64,000 nt of DNA from Streptomyces mirabilis (GCF_018310535.1 NZ_CP074102.1:1364001-1428000); one strand, 5' to 3'. Positions 33,681 to 42,615 are shown, numbered from the stretch's first letter. The notes: generated from the sequence alone by a model not told the origin. Numbers and translations are program-made.

Positions 33681-34559
33681 ATGTCCACTCCCGCCCCGGC
33701 CACAGGCGCCCCGGGCCTCGCCGACGCCCACCCCGCCCGCTCGGCCGTCACGGACGCGTACACCCGGCTGACCGAGGTCTTTCCGGAGCTGAGCGTGCGG
33801 GAACTGGGGCAGGAGGAAACGGCCCCGGAGGGCGACGGCTGGGTCGGCGCCGCCGGGCTCGCAGCGGGCGGAGCGGACCTCGACACCTTCCTCGCCTGGG
33901 ACGAGGCGCAGATCATCAGGGACTACGGACAGCGGGCGCGCCCGGACGTGGTGGCGAGCTTCGGGCTGCACCGGTACGCCTGGCCGGCCTGTCTGCTGAT
34001 CACCGTCCCGTGGTTCCTGCTGCGCCGGGTGCCCCGTCTCCCTGTGGAGCGCGTCACATTTCAGCGCACGCTCGGCCGCATGGCGGTCCGGGTCGAGGAA
34101 TTCGCCTGTCTGCCGGGCGACCCGGCGGCCCTGCTGCCCGGCGCCCGGGTCGTCCCGGACGAGGAGGCGCTGCGGGCCGAGGTGCGAACGGCGGCGGCCG
34201 AACACCTGGAGCCGGTCCTCGGCGGCCTCGGCCCGCGCATGCGGCGCCGCGGCCGGGCCCTGTGGGGCATGGCGACCGACGAGGTCGTCGAGGGTCTCTG
34301 GTACGTCGCCGAGCTGCTCGGCGAGGAGCGGCGCGCACTGCGCGAGCTGGAGCTGCTGCTGCCGGGGGCCACCCGGCCGTACGTCGGCTCTGCCGCGTTC
34401 CGTGAACTGAGCGGCCCGAACGGGGAGTCCCTGCCCACCCGCGACCGGGCGAGCTGCTGCTTCTTCTACACCCTGCGTCCCGAGGACACCTGCGTCAACT
34501 GCCCGCGCACCTGCGACACGGACCGCATCGCCAAGTTGACGGCCACCGCGACGGATTGA
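33681..34559 (+). CDS. FhuF-type ferric-siderophore reductase, (2Fe-2S)-binding
   Basis: A 292-residue protein. The C-terminus carries the FhuF iron-sulfur pattern CC-x10-C-x2-C (ASCCFFYTLRPEDTCVNCP), and an upstream stretch FGLHRYAWPACLLITVPWFLLRR resembles the hydrophobic core of the family. FhuF proteins reduce Fe(III)-siderophores in the cytoplasm after import. The iron box immediately upstream strongly supports this role. ATG 33681 was selected; an in-frame GTG at 33663 would add six residues. No siderophore biosynthesis or uptake genes are adjacent. Confidence 0.85.
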   Translation: MSTPAPATGAPGLADAHPARSAVTDAYTRLTEVFPELSVRELGQEETAPEGDGWVGAAGLAAGGADLDTFLAWDEAQIIRDYGQRARPDVVASFGLHRYAWPACLLITVPWFLLRRVPRLPVERVTFQRTLGRMAVRVEEFACLPGDPAALLPGARVVPDEEALRAEVRTAAAEHLEPVLGGLGPRMRRRGRALWGMATDEVVEGLWYVAELLGEERRALRELELLLPGATRPYVGSAAFRELSGPNGESLPTRDRASCCFFYTLRPEDTCVNCPRTCDTDRIAKLTATATD

Positions 34560-34876
34560 GCGCCGACCCCGCCGCACGGACGGGCCCCCTGGTGCCCTAA
34601 GATCAACTCCGATTGAGACTCCCGACGGGTGCCCGACAGATGACAGGCACTTCACAACTTCCTCACTTGTCGCAGGAACTTTCCGTAGAACCATCCGTAC
34701 GGGTAATCTTATTCGCACTCAGCTCCCGTCCCTCGCGCGGCAGTTCGAGCAGAATGTCGCCCTGCGCATCCCCTTGCACTCTCTTGGCGGCCTCTTGCCC
34801 CGAAACCCCCTGAGGGTCGACGGGCGTGGGCCAATATGGCGGGCGTTACGCCCTATCCCAATGCAAGGGACCCCAG
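34560..34876. other. Intergenic region, no gene seen
   Basis: About 317 bp upstream of the DUF2637 gene. It is less GC-rich than its surroundings, with AT-richer patches near 34605-34615 (TAAGAT) and 34700-34720 (TAATCTTATT) that could host promoters. The palindrome GGGCG-tta-CGCCC at 34841-34853 lies just ahead of the ribosome-binding site of the downstream gene. No coding frame, tRNA or obvious riboswitch was recognised. Confidence 0.5.
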
Positions 34877-35926
34877 ATGAGATTGACCGACATATCGCTG
34901 AACTGGCTGCTTCCGGGCGCCGTTTTGCTCCTGGGACTGCTGGCAGCGGTGGCGGTGCTCGCGCGCAGCAAGCGGTCCGGGGAGAACGCGAGCAGCAACA
35001 ACGACGACTCGTGGGAGCGCAGCGAGGAGCGTCGCAGGCGTAAGGAAGCCGTCTACGGCACGGCCTCCTATGTGCTGCTGTTCTGCTGTGCCGCGGTCGC
35101 CGCGGCGCTCTCCTTCCACGGCCTCGTGGGCTTCGGCCAGCAGAACCTCGGACTCACCGACGGCTGGGAGTACCTCGTCCCGTTCGGTCTGGACGGCGCG
35201 GCCATGTTCTGCTCCGTCCTCGCAGTGCGCGAGGCCAGCCACGGTGACGCGGCGCTCGGCTCCCGGATACTCGTGTGGACCTTCGCCGGTGCCGCCGCCT
35301 GGTTCAACTGGGTGCACGCTCCCCGGGGTGTGGACCACTCGGGCGCTCCCCAGTTCTTCGCGGGCATGTCCCTGTCGGCCGCCGTGCTGTTCGACCGGGC
35401 GCTGAAGCAGACCCGCCGTGCCGCGCTGCGTGAGCAGGGCCTGGTCCCGCGTCCGCTGCCGCAGATCCGTATCGTCCGCTGGCTGCGCGCGCCCCGTGAG
35501 ACGTACAGCGCCTGGTCGCTGATGCTCCTGGAGAACGTCCGCACCCTGGACGAGGCGGTGGAGGAGGTCCGCGAGGACAAGCGCCAGAAGGAGCAGAACC
35601 GCCTGCGCCGACGGAACGAGGAGCGGGTCGAGCGGGCGCACCTCAAGGCGCTCAGCCGCGGTCACCGGGGCCTGCCCGGCCGTGGTGGCGGTGGTGGTGG
35701 CCGGCAGCAGCTGGAGACGACCGTGGAGCGTGCTCCCGCGCAGGCCACCGCGGAGCCTGCCATAGCGCCGGAGCTGCCCGTACGCTCACGGCCCTCCCTA
35801 CAGCCCGTCCGCAAGAGTGGTGACCCGATCACGGTCGATCTCACCGCGGAGGACGACACGATGGCCCTGCCGCGACTCGACTCCCTGGAGCGCAAGCTCA
35901 AGGACCTGGAGCAGCAGTTCGGCTGA
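34877..35926 (+). CDS. DUF2637 membrane protein
   Basis: A 349-residue protein. A first membrane helix (about 8-28, WLLPGAVLLLGLLAAVAVLA) is followed by a basic loop and about four more hydrophobic segments (about 60-185) that form a DUF2637 domain with YLVPFGLDGAAMFCSVLAVRE. The C-terminal half is cytoplasmic, charged and includes a coiled-coil-like Arg/Glu stretch (residues about 225-260) and a short poly-Gly run. DUF2637 resembles plasmid spread proteins (SpdB/TraB-associated) but is also a chromosomal Streptomyces family of unknown function. ATG 34877 is preceded by AAGGGA. Confidence 0.8.
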   Translation: MRLTDISLNWLLPGAVLLLGLLAAVAVLARSKRSGENASSNNDDSWERSEERRRRKEAVYGTASYVLLFCCAAVAAALSFHGLVGFGQQNLGLTDGWEYLVPFGLDGAAMFCSVLAVREASHGDAALGSRILVWTFAGAAAWFNWVHAPRGVDHSGAPQFFAGMSLSAAVLFDRALKQTRRAALREQGLVPRPLPQIRIVRWLRAPRETYSAWSLMLLENVRTLDEAVEEVREDKRQKEQNRLRRRNEERVERAHLKALSRGHRGLPGRGGGGGGRQQLETTVERAPAQATAEPAIAPELPVRSRPSLQPVRKSGDPITVDLTAEDDTMALPRLDSLERKLKDLEQQFG

Positions 35927-35937
35927 GACACCGGGGT

Positions 35938-35962
35938 GGTCCGGCCGTTGAACGGCCGGACC
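35938..35962. terminator. Bidirectional terminator-like hairpin
   Basis: GGTCCGGCCGTT and AACGGCCGGACC are perfect 12-bp arms around one central base, so a 10-bp stem with a TTGAA loop can form. It lies between the convergent DUF2637 and anti-sigma-type ATPase genes, 12 bp and 29 bp from their stops. Confidence 0.8.
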
Positions 35963-35990
35963 CCGGACAGGAACTACGGCGGCGCGGTGA

Positions 35991-36473
35991 CTACACCGCG
36001 CCGCCGTCCAGTTCGAACCAGACCGACTTGCCCACGCCGTGCGGGCGTACCCCCCAGGCGTCCGCGAGGGACTGGACGAGGACGAGGCCTCTGCCGTGCG
36101 TACCGTCGTCGGCGATCGGTACCCGCAGCCTGGGCCTGCGTCCCACGAAGTCCCGTACCTCCACGCGGAGTCCGCCGGGTCCGACGGTGGCCGTCAGGAC
36201 CGCGTCGTGGTCGGTGTGGATGAGGGCATTGGTGACGAGTTCGCTGGTCAGCAACTCGGCTATCTCGGACTTCTCCGGCTTCCCCCAGTGCCGTAAGAGT
36301 TCCCTCAGTGCTTTGCGGGCCTCTGGCACCGCCCTTAGATCGGCCCTGGCCAGCCGCCGCCTGAGCTGCGCGGCGGCCGGGTCCCTCGCTCCGTCGGTCG
36401 CTTCTTCCTCCACTGCCTGTGCCGAGGAGGCCCCGATGGCCACGGGACCGCCCCCTCGTACCTGCCTCTTCAT
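35991..36473 (-). CDS. Anti-sigma-type ATP-binding protein (HATPase_c_2, RsbW-like)
   Basis: A 160-residue protein with one GHKL ATPase domain: N box SELVTNALIHTDHDAV, and the G box DDGTHGRGLVLVQSLAD. It is of the small Streptomyces RsbW-like group, whose members act as serine kinases or sequester sigma factors and regulators. ATG 36473 was chosen because it overlaps the stop of a small upstream gene (ATGA); in-frame ATGs at 36488 and 36536 would extend it. No sigma-factor gene is adjacent, so the target is unknown. Confidence 0.8.
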   Translation of the reverse strand: MKRQVRGGGPVAIGASSAQAVEEEATDGARDPAAAQLRRRLARADLRAVPEARKALRELLRHWGKPEKSEIAELLTSELVTNALIHTDHDAVLTATVGPGGLRVEVRDFVGRRPRLRVPIADDGTHGRGLVLVQSLADAWGVRPHGVGKSVWFELDGGAV

Positions 36474-36637
36474 GACCCCCGCCTGCATGCCGATGTCGGG
36501 TTCCCCTCCTGATCGAACATGTTCACGGGAATCCATGCCCCATCGGCGACGCGGCAGTCATGTCGAATGGTCAACCACCAGCCATTCCCGAGCGGAAGCA
36601 CGGCGTCGCGCCAAAACGGTGGCCTGTGGGGCGCCAC
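36470..36637 (-). CDS. Small conserved-looking protein coupled to the ATPase gene
   Basis: About 55 residues if started at GTG 36637; GTG 36601 would give 43. The C-terminal part (WWLTIRHDCRVADGAW, then IPVNMFDQEGNPTSACRRG) has ordinary coding character and good third-position G/C. Its TGA overlaps the ATG of the RsbW-like gene, so the pair is translationally coupled. GGAGGG lies 16 nt before GTG 36637, with a strong hairpin between them. The start is uncertain and the function is unknown. A regulatory partner of the ATPase is a natural guess from the coupling. Confidence 0.55.
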   Translation of the reverse strand: MAPHRPPFWRDAVLPLGNGWWLTIRHDCRVADGAWIPVNMFDQEGNPTSACRRGS

Positions 36638-36642
36638 AGGCC
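36621..36642. promoter_or_regulatory. Strong hairpin over the start region of the small coupled gene
   Basis: GGCCTGTGG-ggcg-CCACAGGCC is a perfect 9-bp stem with a 4-nt loop. On the minus strand it lies just after a GGAGGG and includes the GTG at 36637, so it might control translation of the small gene and the coupled ATPase gene. Confidence 0.5.
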
Positions 36643-36942
36643 GTACGCCAGGACCCTCCGGGGCCGGCTCGCGCGACGGTGACCCGTCCCGTGAAAAGGC
36701 CCGCTTGCCCTGCCCGACGCCTGCTCGACGCCTGCTCGAGGCGCACGGTACGGCCGACGCATCCGCCCTGGCCGGGTCCGCGAGGGGGAGGTGAGCCGGT
36801 GCGCCCCCGCGCACGGCGACGGCGCACCCGGCGGGCCCGCGCCACCCGGCGCCTCCCCTCCCTGGCGACGTGTTGACCGCGAGCGCTCGGTCCGTCTACC
36901 GACTCTCGGCTGCGGCTATGGCCGTACTCGACGGGGAGTCGG
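36643..36942. other. Intergenic region, no gene seen
   Basis: About 300 bp between the poxB stop and the small gene upstream of the RsbW-like ATPase gene. It is GC-rich, with no convincing coding frame on either strand. It should contain the promoter for the small gene/ATPase pair on the minus strand, but no clear -35/-10 pair is visible. Confidence 0.4.
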
Positions 36943-38685
36943 TCAGGGACGCGGCACGTTGCGCAGGTTGGAGCGGGCCATCTGAACCATTCGGCCGACG
37001 CCCCCGTCCAGGACCATCTTCGACGCCGACAGGGCGAACCCGGTCACCATCTCCGCGCTGATCTTCGGCGGGATGGACAGGGCGTTGGGGTCGGTGACGA
37101 TGTCGACGAGAGCCGGGCCCTTGTGCTTGAAGGCGGCCTTCAAGGCGCCGGTGAGGTCCTTGGGCTTCTCGACGCGCACGCCGTACGCCCCGCACGCACG
37201 CGCGACGGCCCCGAAGTCGGGGTTCTTGTTCGTGGTCCCGTACGACGGCAGCCCGGCGACCAGCATCTCCAACTCGACCATGCTCAGGGCGGAGTTGTTG
37301 AAGAGAACGACCTTCACCGGCAGGTCGTACTGGACGAGGGTGAGGAAGTCGCCCATCAGCATGGCGAACCCGCCGTCTCCGGACATCGAGACGACCTGCC
37401 GGCCCCGGTCGGTGAACTGGGCCCCGATCGCCATCGGCAGTGCGTTCGCCATCGAGCCGTGCGAGAACGAACCGATGACCCGGCGGCGACCGTTGGGCGA
37501 GATGTAGCGGGCCGCCCACACATTGCACATCCCGGTGTCGACCGTGAACACCGCGTCCTCGTCGGCGAGTTCGTCGAGAACGGAGGCCACGTACTCGGGG
37601 TGGATCGGAACGTGCTTCTCGACCTTGCGCGTGTACGCCTTGACGACACCCTCGAGCGCGTCCGCGTGCTTCTTCAGCATCTTGTCGAGGAAGCGGCGGT
37701 TCGCCTTGGGCTTCACCCGGGGCGTCAGACAGCGCAGGGTCTCCTTCACATCGCCCCACACCGCCAGGTCCAGCTTGGAGCGGCGGCCCAGGCGCTCGGG
37801 CCGGACGTCGACCTGGGCGATCTTGACGTCGTCCGGGAGGAAGGCGTTGTACGGGAAGTCGGTGCCGAGCAGGATCAGCAGGTCGCACTCCTGAGTGGCC
37901 TCGTAGGCGGCGCCGTAGCCGAGCAGACCGCTCATACCGACGTCGTACGGGTTGTCGTACTGGATCCACTCCTTGCCCCGCAGCGCGTGTCCGACCGGGG
38001 ACTTGACCTTCTCCGCGAACTCCATGACCTCGGCGTGCGCGCCCGCCGTGCCGCTGCCGCAGAAGAGCGTGACCTTGTCGGCCTCGTCGATCATCGCGAC
38101 GAGCTTGTCGATCTCGGTGTCGCCGGGGCGGACGGTGGGCCGGGAGGTGACGAGGGCGGTCTCGAGGGCCTTGTCCGGGGCGGGCTCGGAGGCGATGTCG
38201 CCCGGGAGGGAGACGACGCTGACGCCCGACTGGCCCACCGCGTGCTGGATGGCGGTCTGCAGCAGCCTCGGCATCTGCTTCGGGTTGGAGATCATCTCGT
38301 TGTAGTGACTGCACTCGCGGAAGAGCTGGTCCGGGTGGGTCTCCTGGAAGTAGCCGAGGCCGATCTCGCTGGAGGGGATGTGCGAGGCGAGGGCGAGGAC
38401 CGGGGCCATGGAGCGGTGGGCGTCGTACAGACCGTTGATGAGGTGGAGGTTGCCGGGGCCGCAGGAGCCGGCGCAGGCGGCGAGTTTGCCGGTGATCTGG
38501 GCCTCGGCGCCCGCGGCGAAGGCAGCCGTCTCCTCGTGCCGGACGTGGATCCAGTCGATCGCCGCGTTGCGCCGGATCGCGTCCACCACCGGATTGAGAC
38601 TGTCGCCGACGACGCCGTACAGGCGCTTGACGCCCGCACGGACGAGGATGTCGACGAACTGCTCGGCGACGTTCTGCTTGGCCAT
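36943..38685 (-). CDS. poxB: Pyruvate dehydrogenase (quinone)-type ThDP enzyme
   Basis: A 580-residue thiamine-diphosphate enzyme with the three-domain layout of acetohydroxyacid synthase/pyruvate oxidase. The N-terminal PYR domain has the catalytic Glu in HVRHEETAAFAAG; the middle FAD/nucleotide domain follows; the PP domain has SGDGGFAMLMGDFLTL and FNNSALSMVELE, the GDG...NN metal-ThDP motif. Length and the GSCGPGNLHLINGLYDAH segment fit PoxB better than IlvB. PoxB oxidises pyruvate to acetate and CO2 at the membrane. ATG 38685 has AAAGGGG just upstream. The gene stands alone, downstream of the PP2C-like gene. Confidence 0.85.
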   Translation of the reverse strand: MAKQNVAEQFVDILVRAGVKRLYGVVGDSLNPVVDAIRRNAAIDWIHVRHEETAAFAAGAEAQITGKLAACAGSCGPGNLHLINGLYDAHRSMAPVLALASHIPSSEIGLGYFQETHPDQLFRECSHYNEMISNPKQMPRLLQTAIQHAVGQSGVSVVSLPGDIASEPAPDKALETALVTSRPTVRPGDTEIDKLVAMIDEADKVTLFCGSGTAGAHAEVMEFAEKVKSPVGHALRGKEWIQYDNPYDVGMSGLLGYGAAYEATQECDLLILLGTDFPYNAFLPDDVKIAQVDVRPERLGRRSKLDLAVWGDVKETLRCLTPRVKPKANRRFLDKMLKKHADALEGVVKAYTRKVEKHVPIHPEYVASVLDELADEDAVFTVDTGMCNVWAARYISPNGRRRVIGSFSHGSMANALPMAIGAQFTDRGRQVVSMSGDGGFAMLMGDFLTLVQYDLPVKVVLFNNSALSMVELEMLVAGLPSYGTTNKNPDFGAVARACGAYGVRVEKPKDLTGALKAAFKHKGPALVDIVTDPNALSIPPKISAEMVTGFALSASKMVLDGGVGRMVQMARSNLRNVPRP

Positions 38686-38767
38686 GCTGCACGCACCCCT
38701 TTGTGATCCATGGATCCCGCGAGTCCCTTGGTCATCCTTTGGGTCCATGAATTCACACGGTGCGCCG

Positions 38768-40579
38768 TTACGCCTCCCAAACGGCCGCGGCGGTCCGGTC
38801 GTCGGCGTATCCCTTGACCCGTACCTGGGTGTCGGCGAGAAACGCGGCGAGGCCGGGCGGCTCGCCCGCCGACCACCGCGCCGTCAGGTGCTCGCAGAAC
38901 TGCGGTTCGCCGCGCAGGGGCTCCGCGAGGCCGCCGGTGCACAGCAGCAGCGTGTCACCCGGTCGGGCGACGGAGGCGCGGAAGCGGAAGGGTTCGCGGG
39001 GCGGTTCGGGGGCCGGTTCGTACGGGCTCGGGGGCGTGGTGATGCCCAGGTCCATGGTGAGCCGGTCGCCCTCGGGGGTCTCGTGCGGCAACGATCCGAA
39101 GCCGACCACGGCCTCGCCGGTGGTCTCGGCGACCCGCGGCTCGATGTCCTGCCACTCGCCGTCCCGCAGCCGGAACAGGCCGCCGGCGCCGACTCCGAAG
39201 AAGACGCGTGTACGGCACTCGGGGTCCCCTGTGAGCAGCAGGCAGCGCAGGCCGGCGGTGTACTCCTCGGGTTCGATGCCCTGTTCGGCGGCGCTCGCGC
39301 GCAGCTTGCCGAGGCTGCGGTCGGTGAGCCGGTGCAGGCCCGACTTCAGGTCGCCGCGACGGGCCGCCCTTATGTCCTCGGCCAACCGCGCGTGGCTGCG
39401 GCCCACGGCGCGCCCGATCCACCGGCACGCCTCGGCAGCCGCCCGGTGCGCGCCGGGGGTCGCCCGGGCGCCGGTCGCCATCGCCACCAGCACCAGCGCG
39501 TGCTCGCCCGCTCCGAAGCGGGCGGTGAGCAGGGAGTCCCGGCGGGGCTCGCCCCTGAAGCGCGCGGAGTCGCCGCGCACGGAGGCCGCGCGCAGGGTGC
39601 TCGCCCCGTAGCGCGCCCCGTCCAGGACGGTGTCGGCGACCAGGTCGTCGAGGTCGTCCGGGTCGGCGCGCGGGAGGGCGGTGGGCTCGGCGTCGTAGGT
39701 GGGCGGGCCCGAGCCGACGTGGTCGACGGGGGGTGGCTGGTGGGGGACGGTGAGGACCGGCTCGGGGGGCGGCGGGGCGGGGAGGGCGTCCACGGGGGCG
39801 GCTGTGCCGGGCCGGGCGGGATCCGGCGGCGCGGTGGGGCGCGGTGGCACCGCCGCGCCGGGCGATTCCTTGGACGTACGGCCGCGGAGCGACTCGGCGT
39901 GGAACCCGGGCGGCGTCGGTCCCGGCGGGAAGGCCGCGGGGGACGGCGGTTCGGCCGGCGGGGGTTCCCAGGGAGTCGGGGGCTCTTCGCCACCCCCCGA
40001 GGAGCCAGGGTCCACACCACTCCGAGAGAAGCCTGTGGCCTCGCTGCTCCACCAAGGGCCGGGCTCCGCGTCGGCCGACGAGGGGCCGGGATCCTCCCCG
40101 CTCCCCGAGGGACCCGAGTACCCGCCGCCCCACGAAAGGCCCGGGTCCCCGCCATCGCGAGCGGGCTCGGAGTCCTCCCTGCCTCCCGAGACGCCAAGGT
40201 CCCCGCCACTCCGCGAGGAGCCGGCGTCCGCGCTCGTCGACGGGGGCAGGTTCTCGGCGGGCCGGGCCGGGTCGAGGAAGCTGTCGGGTGGGTCGGACCG
40301 GGGCTCGCGGTCCCAGCCGGGGGCGAGGCGGCGGCCCGGTTCCTCGCCGCGCGGGGTGGCGCCGCCGCCCCGTTGCTCCGGGACGACGGGAGACCGGTCC
40401 CGCTCGGGCGGCGCGGCCCGAGGCGCGGACCCCGATTCCACCGTCCCCGCGGCCGACGCGAAGCGGTCGTCGAGGGAATCGGCCGCGGGCGTGGGCCCCG
40501 TGTCCCCGGTGGAGTCGTCGTACAGCTGCCCCCACCAGTCGTCCTCGTGACCGGTAGGCCTCTCCCCCTGCTGGCTCAT
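38768..40579 (-). CDS. PP2C-like phosphatase-domain protein with disordered N-terminal half
   Basis: A 603-residue protein. Residues 1 to about 310 are low complexity, dominated by Pro, Ser, Gly, Glu and Arg with tandem units such as SGGDLGVSGGREDSEPARDG. The C-terminal part (about 320-603) resembles a PP2C fold used in Streptomyces 'protein phosphatase 2C' proteins: RGDSARFRGEPRRDSLLTARFG, VLVAMATG, and DTLLLCTGGLAEPL. The usual paired metal Asp residues are not all obvious, so catalysis is uncertain. ATG 40579 has AGGGGC immediately upstream; the longer frame is a shadow. It ends 83 bp before poxB on the same strand. Confidence 0.7.
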   Translation of the reverse strand: MSQQGERPTGHEDDWWGQLYDDSTGDTGPTPAADSLDDRFASAAGTVESGSAPRAAPPERDRSPVVPEQRGGGATPRGEEPGRRLAPGWDREPRSDPPDSFLDPARPAENLPPSTSADAGSSRSGGDLGVSGGREDSEPARDGGDPGLSWGGGYSGPSGSGEDPGPSSADAEPGPWWSSEATGFSRSGVDPGSSGGGEEPPTPWEPPPAEPPSPAAFPPGPTPPGFHAESLRGRTSKESPGAAVPPRPTAPPDPARPGTAAPVDALPAPPPPEPVLTVPHQPPPVDHVGSGPPTYDAEPTALPRADPDDLDDLVADTVLDGARYGASTLRAASVRGDSARFRGEPRRDSLLTARFGAGEHALVLVAMATGARATPGAHRAAAEACRWIGRAVGRSHARLAEDIRAARRGDLKSGLHRLTDRSLGKLRASAAEQGIEPEEYTAGLRCLLLTGDPECRTRVFFGVGAGGLFRLRDGEWQDIEPRVAETTGEAVVGFGSLPHETPEGDRLTMDLGITTPPSPYEPAPEPPREPFRFRASVARPGDTLLLCTGGLAEPLRGEPQFCEHLTARWSAGEPPGLAAFLADTQVRVKGYADDRTAAAVWEA

Positions 40580-41038
40580 GCCCCTAATTGTCCACCGCGA
40601 GAGCCGGATGAAAACGGGGCATCCAGAAAATCCGGCCATAGGACTGATAGTCGAACGACGCGTCGGGTGACGTAGCGAACGGCCGTACGAGTGCGGAGGG
40701 TTGAAGAAACGTCGGACGTCGCGTCGAAGCCGCCGGACGATTCCACCCCCCACGGGAGAACCGCCCGGCGGTGCCCTGAGTGTGACCTGCTTCCCTGAGG
40801 TTCCCCTGTGACGCGCGCTGTCGCGCTCCCCAAGGCGCCACTCCCAAGATCACTCCGCCCGCGTCCGCGCAGGCCGGTCCGGCCCAAGCCGGGCATTACG
40901 GGCGGCTGTTGCTGCCGCGGTGCCGTGAGCTTGGCAGAGTTACGGGTGCCACGGCGATGATGTGCCGAGGCGGGTTTGCGCCGTGGCCGATTTCCGCCAG
41001 GTCACGGCCGGAACGGGATTTGGGGAGGGCATCGCCGC
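40580..41038. other. Divergent intergenic region, no gene seen
   Basis: About 460 bp between the PP2C-like gene (minus) and the LuxR-type regulator (plus). No convincing coding frame, tRNA or repeat. A GGGGAGGGC at about 41023 is the ribosome-binding site of the regulator. Promoters for both genes must lie here, but no clear pair of hexamers was identified. Confidence 0.4.
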
Positions 41039-42019
41039 ATGCTGGGAGCGATAGGTCTGGACGAGACGCACGAGTCGGCGTACCGGGCACTGGTGTCCGT
41101 GGGCGCCGCCGACGTGCCCGACCTCGCGCGGCGGCTCACGCTCGGCGAGCACGACACCGAGCGTGCCCTGCGCCGACTGGAGCGGCACGGTCTCGCGGCC
41201 CAGTCCTCGGGCCGCCCGGGACGCTGGGTCGCGGCGCCGCCCGGCGTCGCCCTCGGCGCACTGCTCACCCAGCAGCGGCACGAGCTGGAGAAGGCGGAAC
41301 TGGCGGCCGCCCTGCTCGCCGAGGAGTACCGCGCCCAGGCCGCCGAACCCGCCGTGCACGACCTGGTGGAGGTGGTGATCGGAGCGGCGGCGGTCACCCA
41401 GCGGTTCCTCCAGCTCCAGCTCGGCGCGGCCACGGAGGTGTGCGCGCTGGTCACCGGGAACCCGATGGTGGTCTCCGGGATGGACAATGACGCGGAGGAA
41501 CAGGCCGCGGGACGGGGCGTCGGCTACCGCGTGGTGCTCGAACGCGCCGTCCTCGACCAGCCCACCGGCCTCACCGAGCTGTCCGCCGCGCTCAGCCGCG
41601 ACGAGCAGGTACGGGTCGTCGACAAGGTGCCGACCAAGCTGGTGATCGCCGACCGGACGCTCGCGATGGTGCCGCTCACCTCGCACACCGCGGAGCCCGC
41701 CGCCCTCGTCGTGCACGCCAGCGGGCTGCTGGAGCTGCTGTCGGGCCTGTTCGAGTCGGTGTGGCGGGACGCGCTGCCGCTGCGGCTCGGCAGCCGGGGC
41801 GTCATGGAGCAGGAGCCGGACGGCCCCGACGTCACCGACCTGGAGATCCTCTCCCTGCTGCTGGCCGGGCTGACCGACGCGAGCGTCGCCAAACAGCTCG
41901 ACCTGGGCCTCAGGACCGTACAGCGCCGGGTGAAGCGGCTGATGGAGCTGGCGGGCGTCACGACCCGGCTCCAGCTGGGCTGGCACGCCTACGAGAAGGG
42001 CTGGGTGGCCCGAGACTGA
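41039..42019 (+). CDS. TrmB/LuxR-type transcriptional regulator
   Basis: A 326-residue regulator of a common Streptomyces type. The N-terminal winged helix (about 5-70: VGAADVPDLARRLTLGEHDTERALRRLERHGL) resembles TrmB, a helical linker follows, then a sensor-like central region (about 115-240) and a C-terminal LuxR HTH (VTDLEILSLLLAGLTDASVAKQLDLGLRTVQRRVKRLMEL). The ATG is supported by GGGGAGGGC 9 nt upstream. Effector and targets are unknown. Confidence 0.85.
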   Translation: MLGAIGLDETHESAYRALVSVGAADVPDLARRLTLGEHDTERALRRLERHGLAAQSSGRPGRWVAAPPGVALGALLTQQRHELEKAELAAALLAEEYRAQAAEPAVHDLVEVVIGAAAVTQRFLQLQLGAATEVCALVTGNPMVVSGMDNDAEEQAAGRGVGYRVVLERAVLDQPTGLTELSAALSRDEQVRVVDKVPTKLVIADRTLAMVPLTSHTAEPAALVVHASGLLELLSGLFESVWRDALPLRLGSRGVMEQEPDGPDVTDLEILSLLLAGLTDASVAKQLDLGLRTVQRRVKRLMELAGVTTRLQLGWHAYEKGWVARD

Positions 42020-42055
42020 CCTGCGCCTTCGCGCCCGCTCAGTCACCCTGGGCAG

Positions 42056-42538
42056 ATGGGAGCGTGGGAACTCCTGCTGGTCGGCGTGGTGATCGTGCTC
42101 GGCCTGTGCGGAGTACTGGTGCCCGGTGTGCCGGGGTCGTGGCTGGTATGGGCCGCGGTCCTGTGGTGGGCCCTGGCCGACCCACGGGCCCTCACCTGGG
42201 GCGTACTGGTGGGCGCGACCGTGGTCCTGGTGTTGGCCCAGGCGATCCGCTGGGGGCTGCCGCCCCGACGGCTCCGGGAGGCCGGCGCCACTCCCCGCAT
42301 GGGCGTGTACGCCGGGGTCGGGGCACTGCTCGGTTTCGTTCTGCTGCCGGTGGTCGGCGCGGTCGCGGGCTTCCTCGGCGGGGTCTATCTCTACGAGCGG
42401 CCGCGGCTGGGCGGGCACGGCCCGGCGAAGGCCGCGGTGGGGACGGTCATGCGGTCGGGCGGCTGGCGCGTCCTGACGGAGCTGTTCGCCTGCCTGCTGG
42501 TCACGGCCGCCTGGCTGGCCGCGGTGGTCTGGGGCTGA
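42056..42538 (+). CDS. DUF456 membrane protein
   Basis: A 160-residue integral membrane protein with about four hydrophobic segments and the Gly-rich motif VGALLGFVLLPVVGAVAGFLGGVYLYE typical of DUF456. Function is unknown in the family. It begins 37 bp after the regulator stop on the same strand, without a strong ribosome-binding site, so co-transcription is possible. Confidence 0.85.
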   Translation: MGAWELLLVGVVIVLGLCGVLVPGVPGSWLVWAAVLWWALADPRALTWGVLVGATVVLVLAQAIRWGLPPRRLREAGATPRMGVYAGVGALLGFVLLPVVGAVAGFLGGVYLYERPRLGGHGPAKAAVGTVMRSGGWRVLTELFACLLVTAAWLAAVVWG

Positions 42539-42586
42539 GCGACCTCACAGGAACGGGAACCAACACATCGGATCTCTCCCTTCATA

Positions 42587-42615
42587 TTGACGGGCTGCAG
42601 CCACTTCTCTACGTT
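42587..42615 (+). promoter_or_regulatory. Promoter of the GH95-like gene
   Basis: TTGACG at 42587-42592 and TACGTT at 42610-42615 are separated by 17 bp, a good match to a housekeeping sigma promoter. The start would lie about 70 bp before the ATG at 42690. The leader contains the short direct repeat GATGAATC / GATGAAAC near 42634-42650. Confidence 0.55.

Noticed and set aside
38705..38716. Palindrome GATCCATGGATC between the PP2C-like gene and poxB
   Set aside because: A 12-bp palindrome of restriction-site words; without a second copy or a matching regulator family it is not informative.
40850..40935. Possible tRNA-like structure in the PP2C/LuxR intergenic region
   Set aside because: Stems can be drawn because of high GC, but the TPsiC and anticodon arms do not fit a tRNA.
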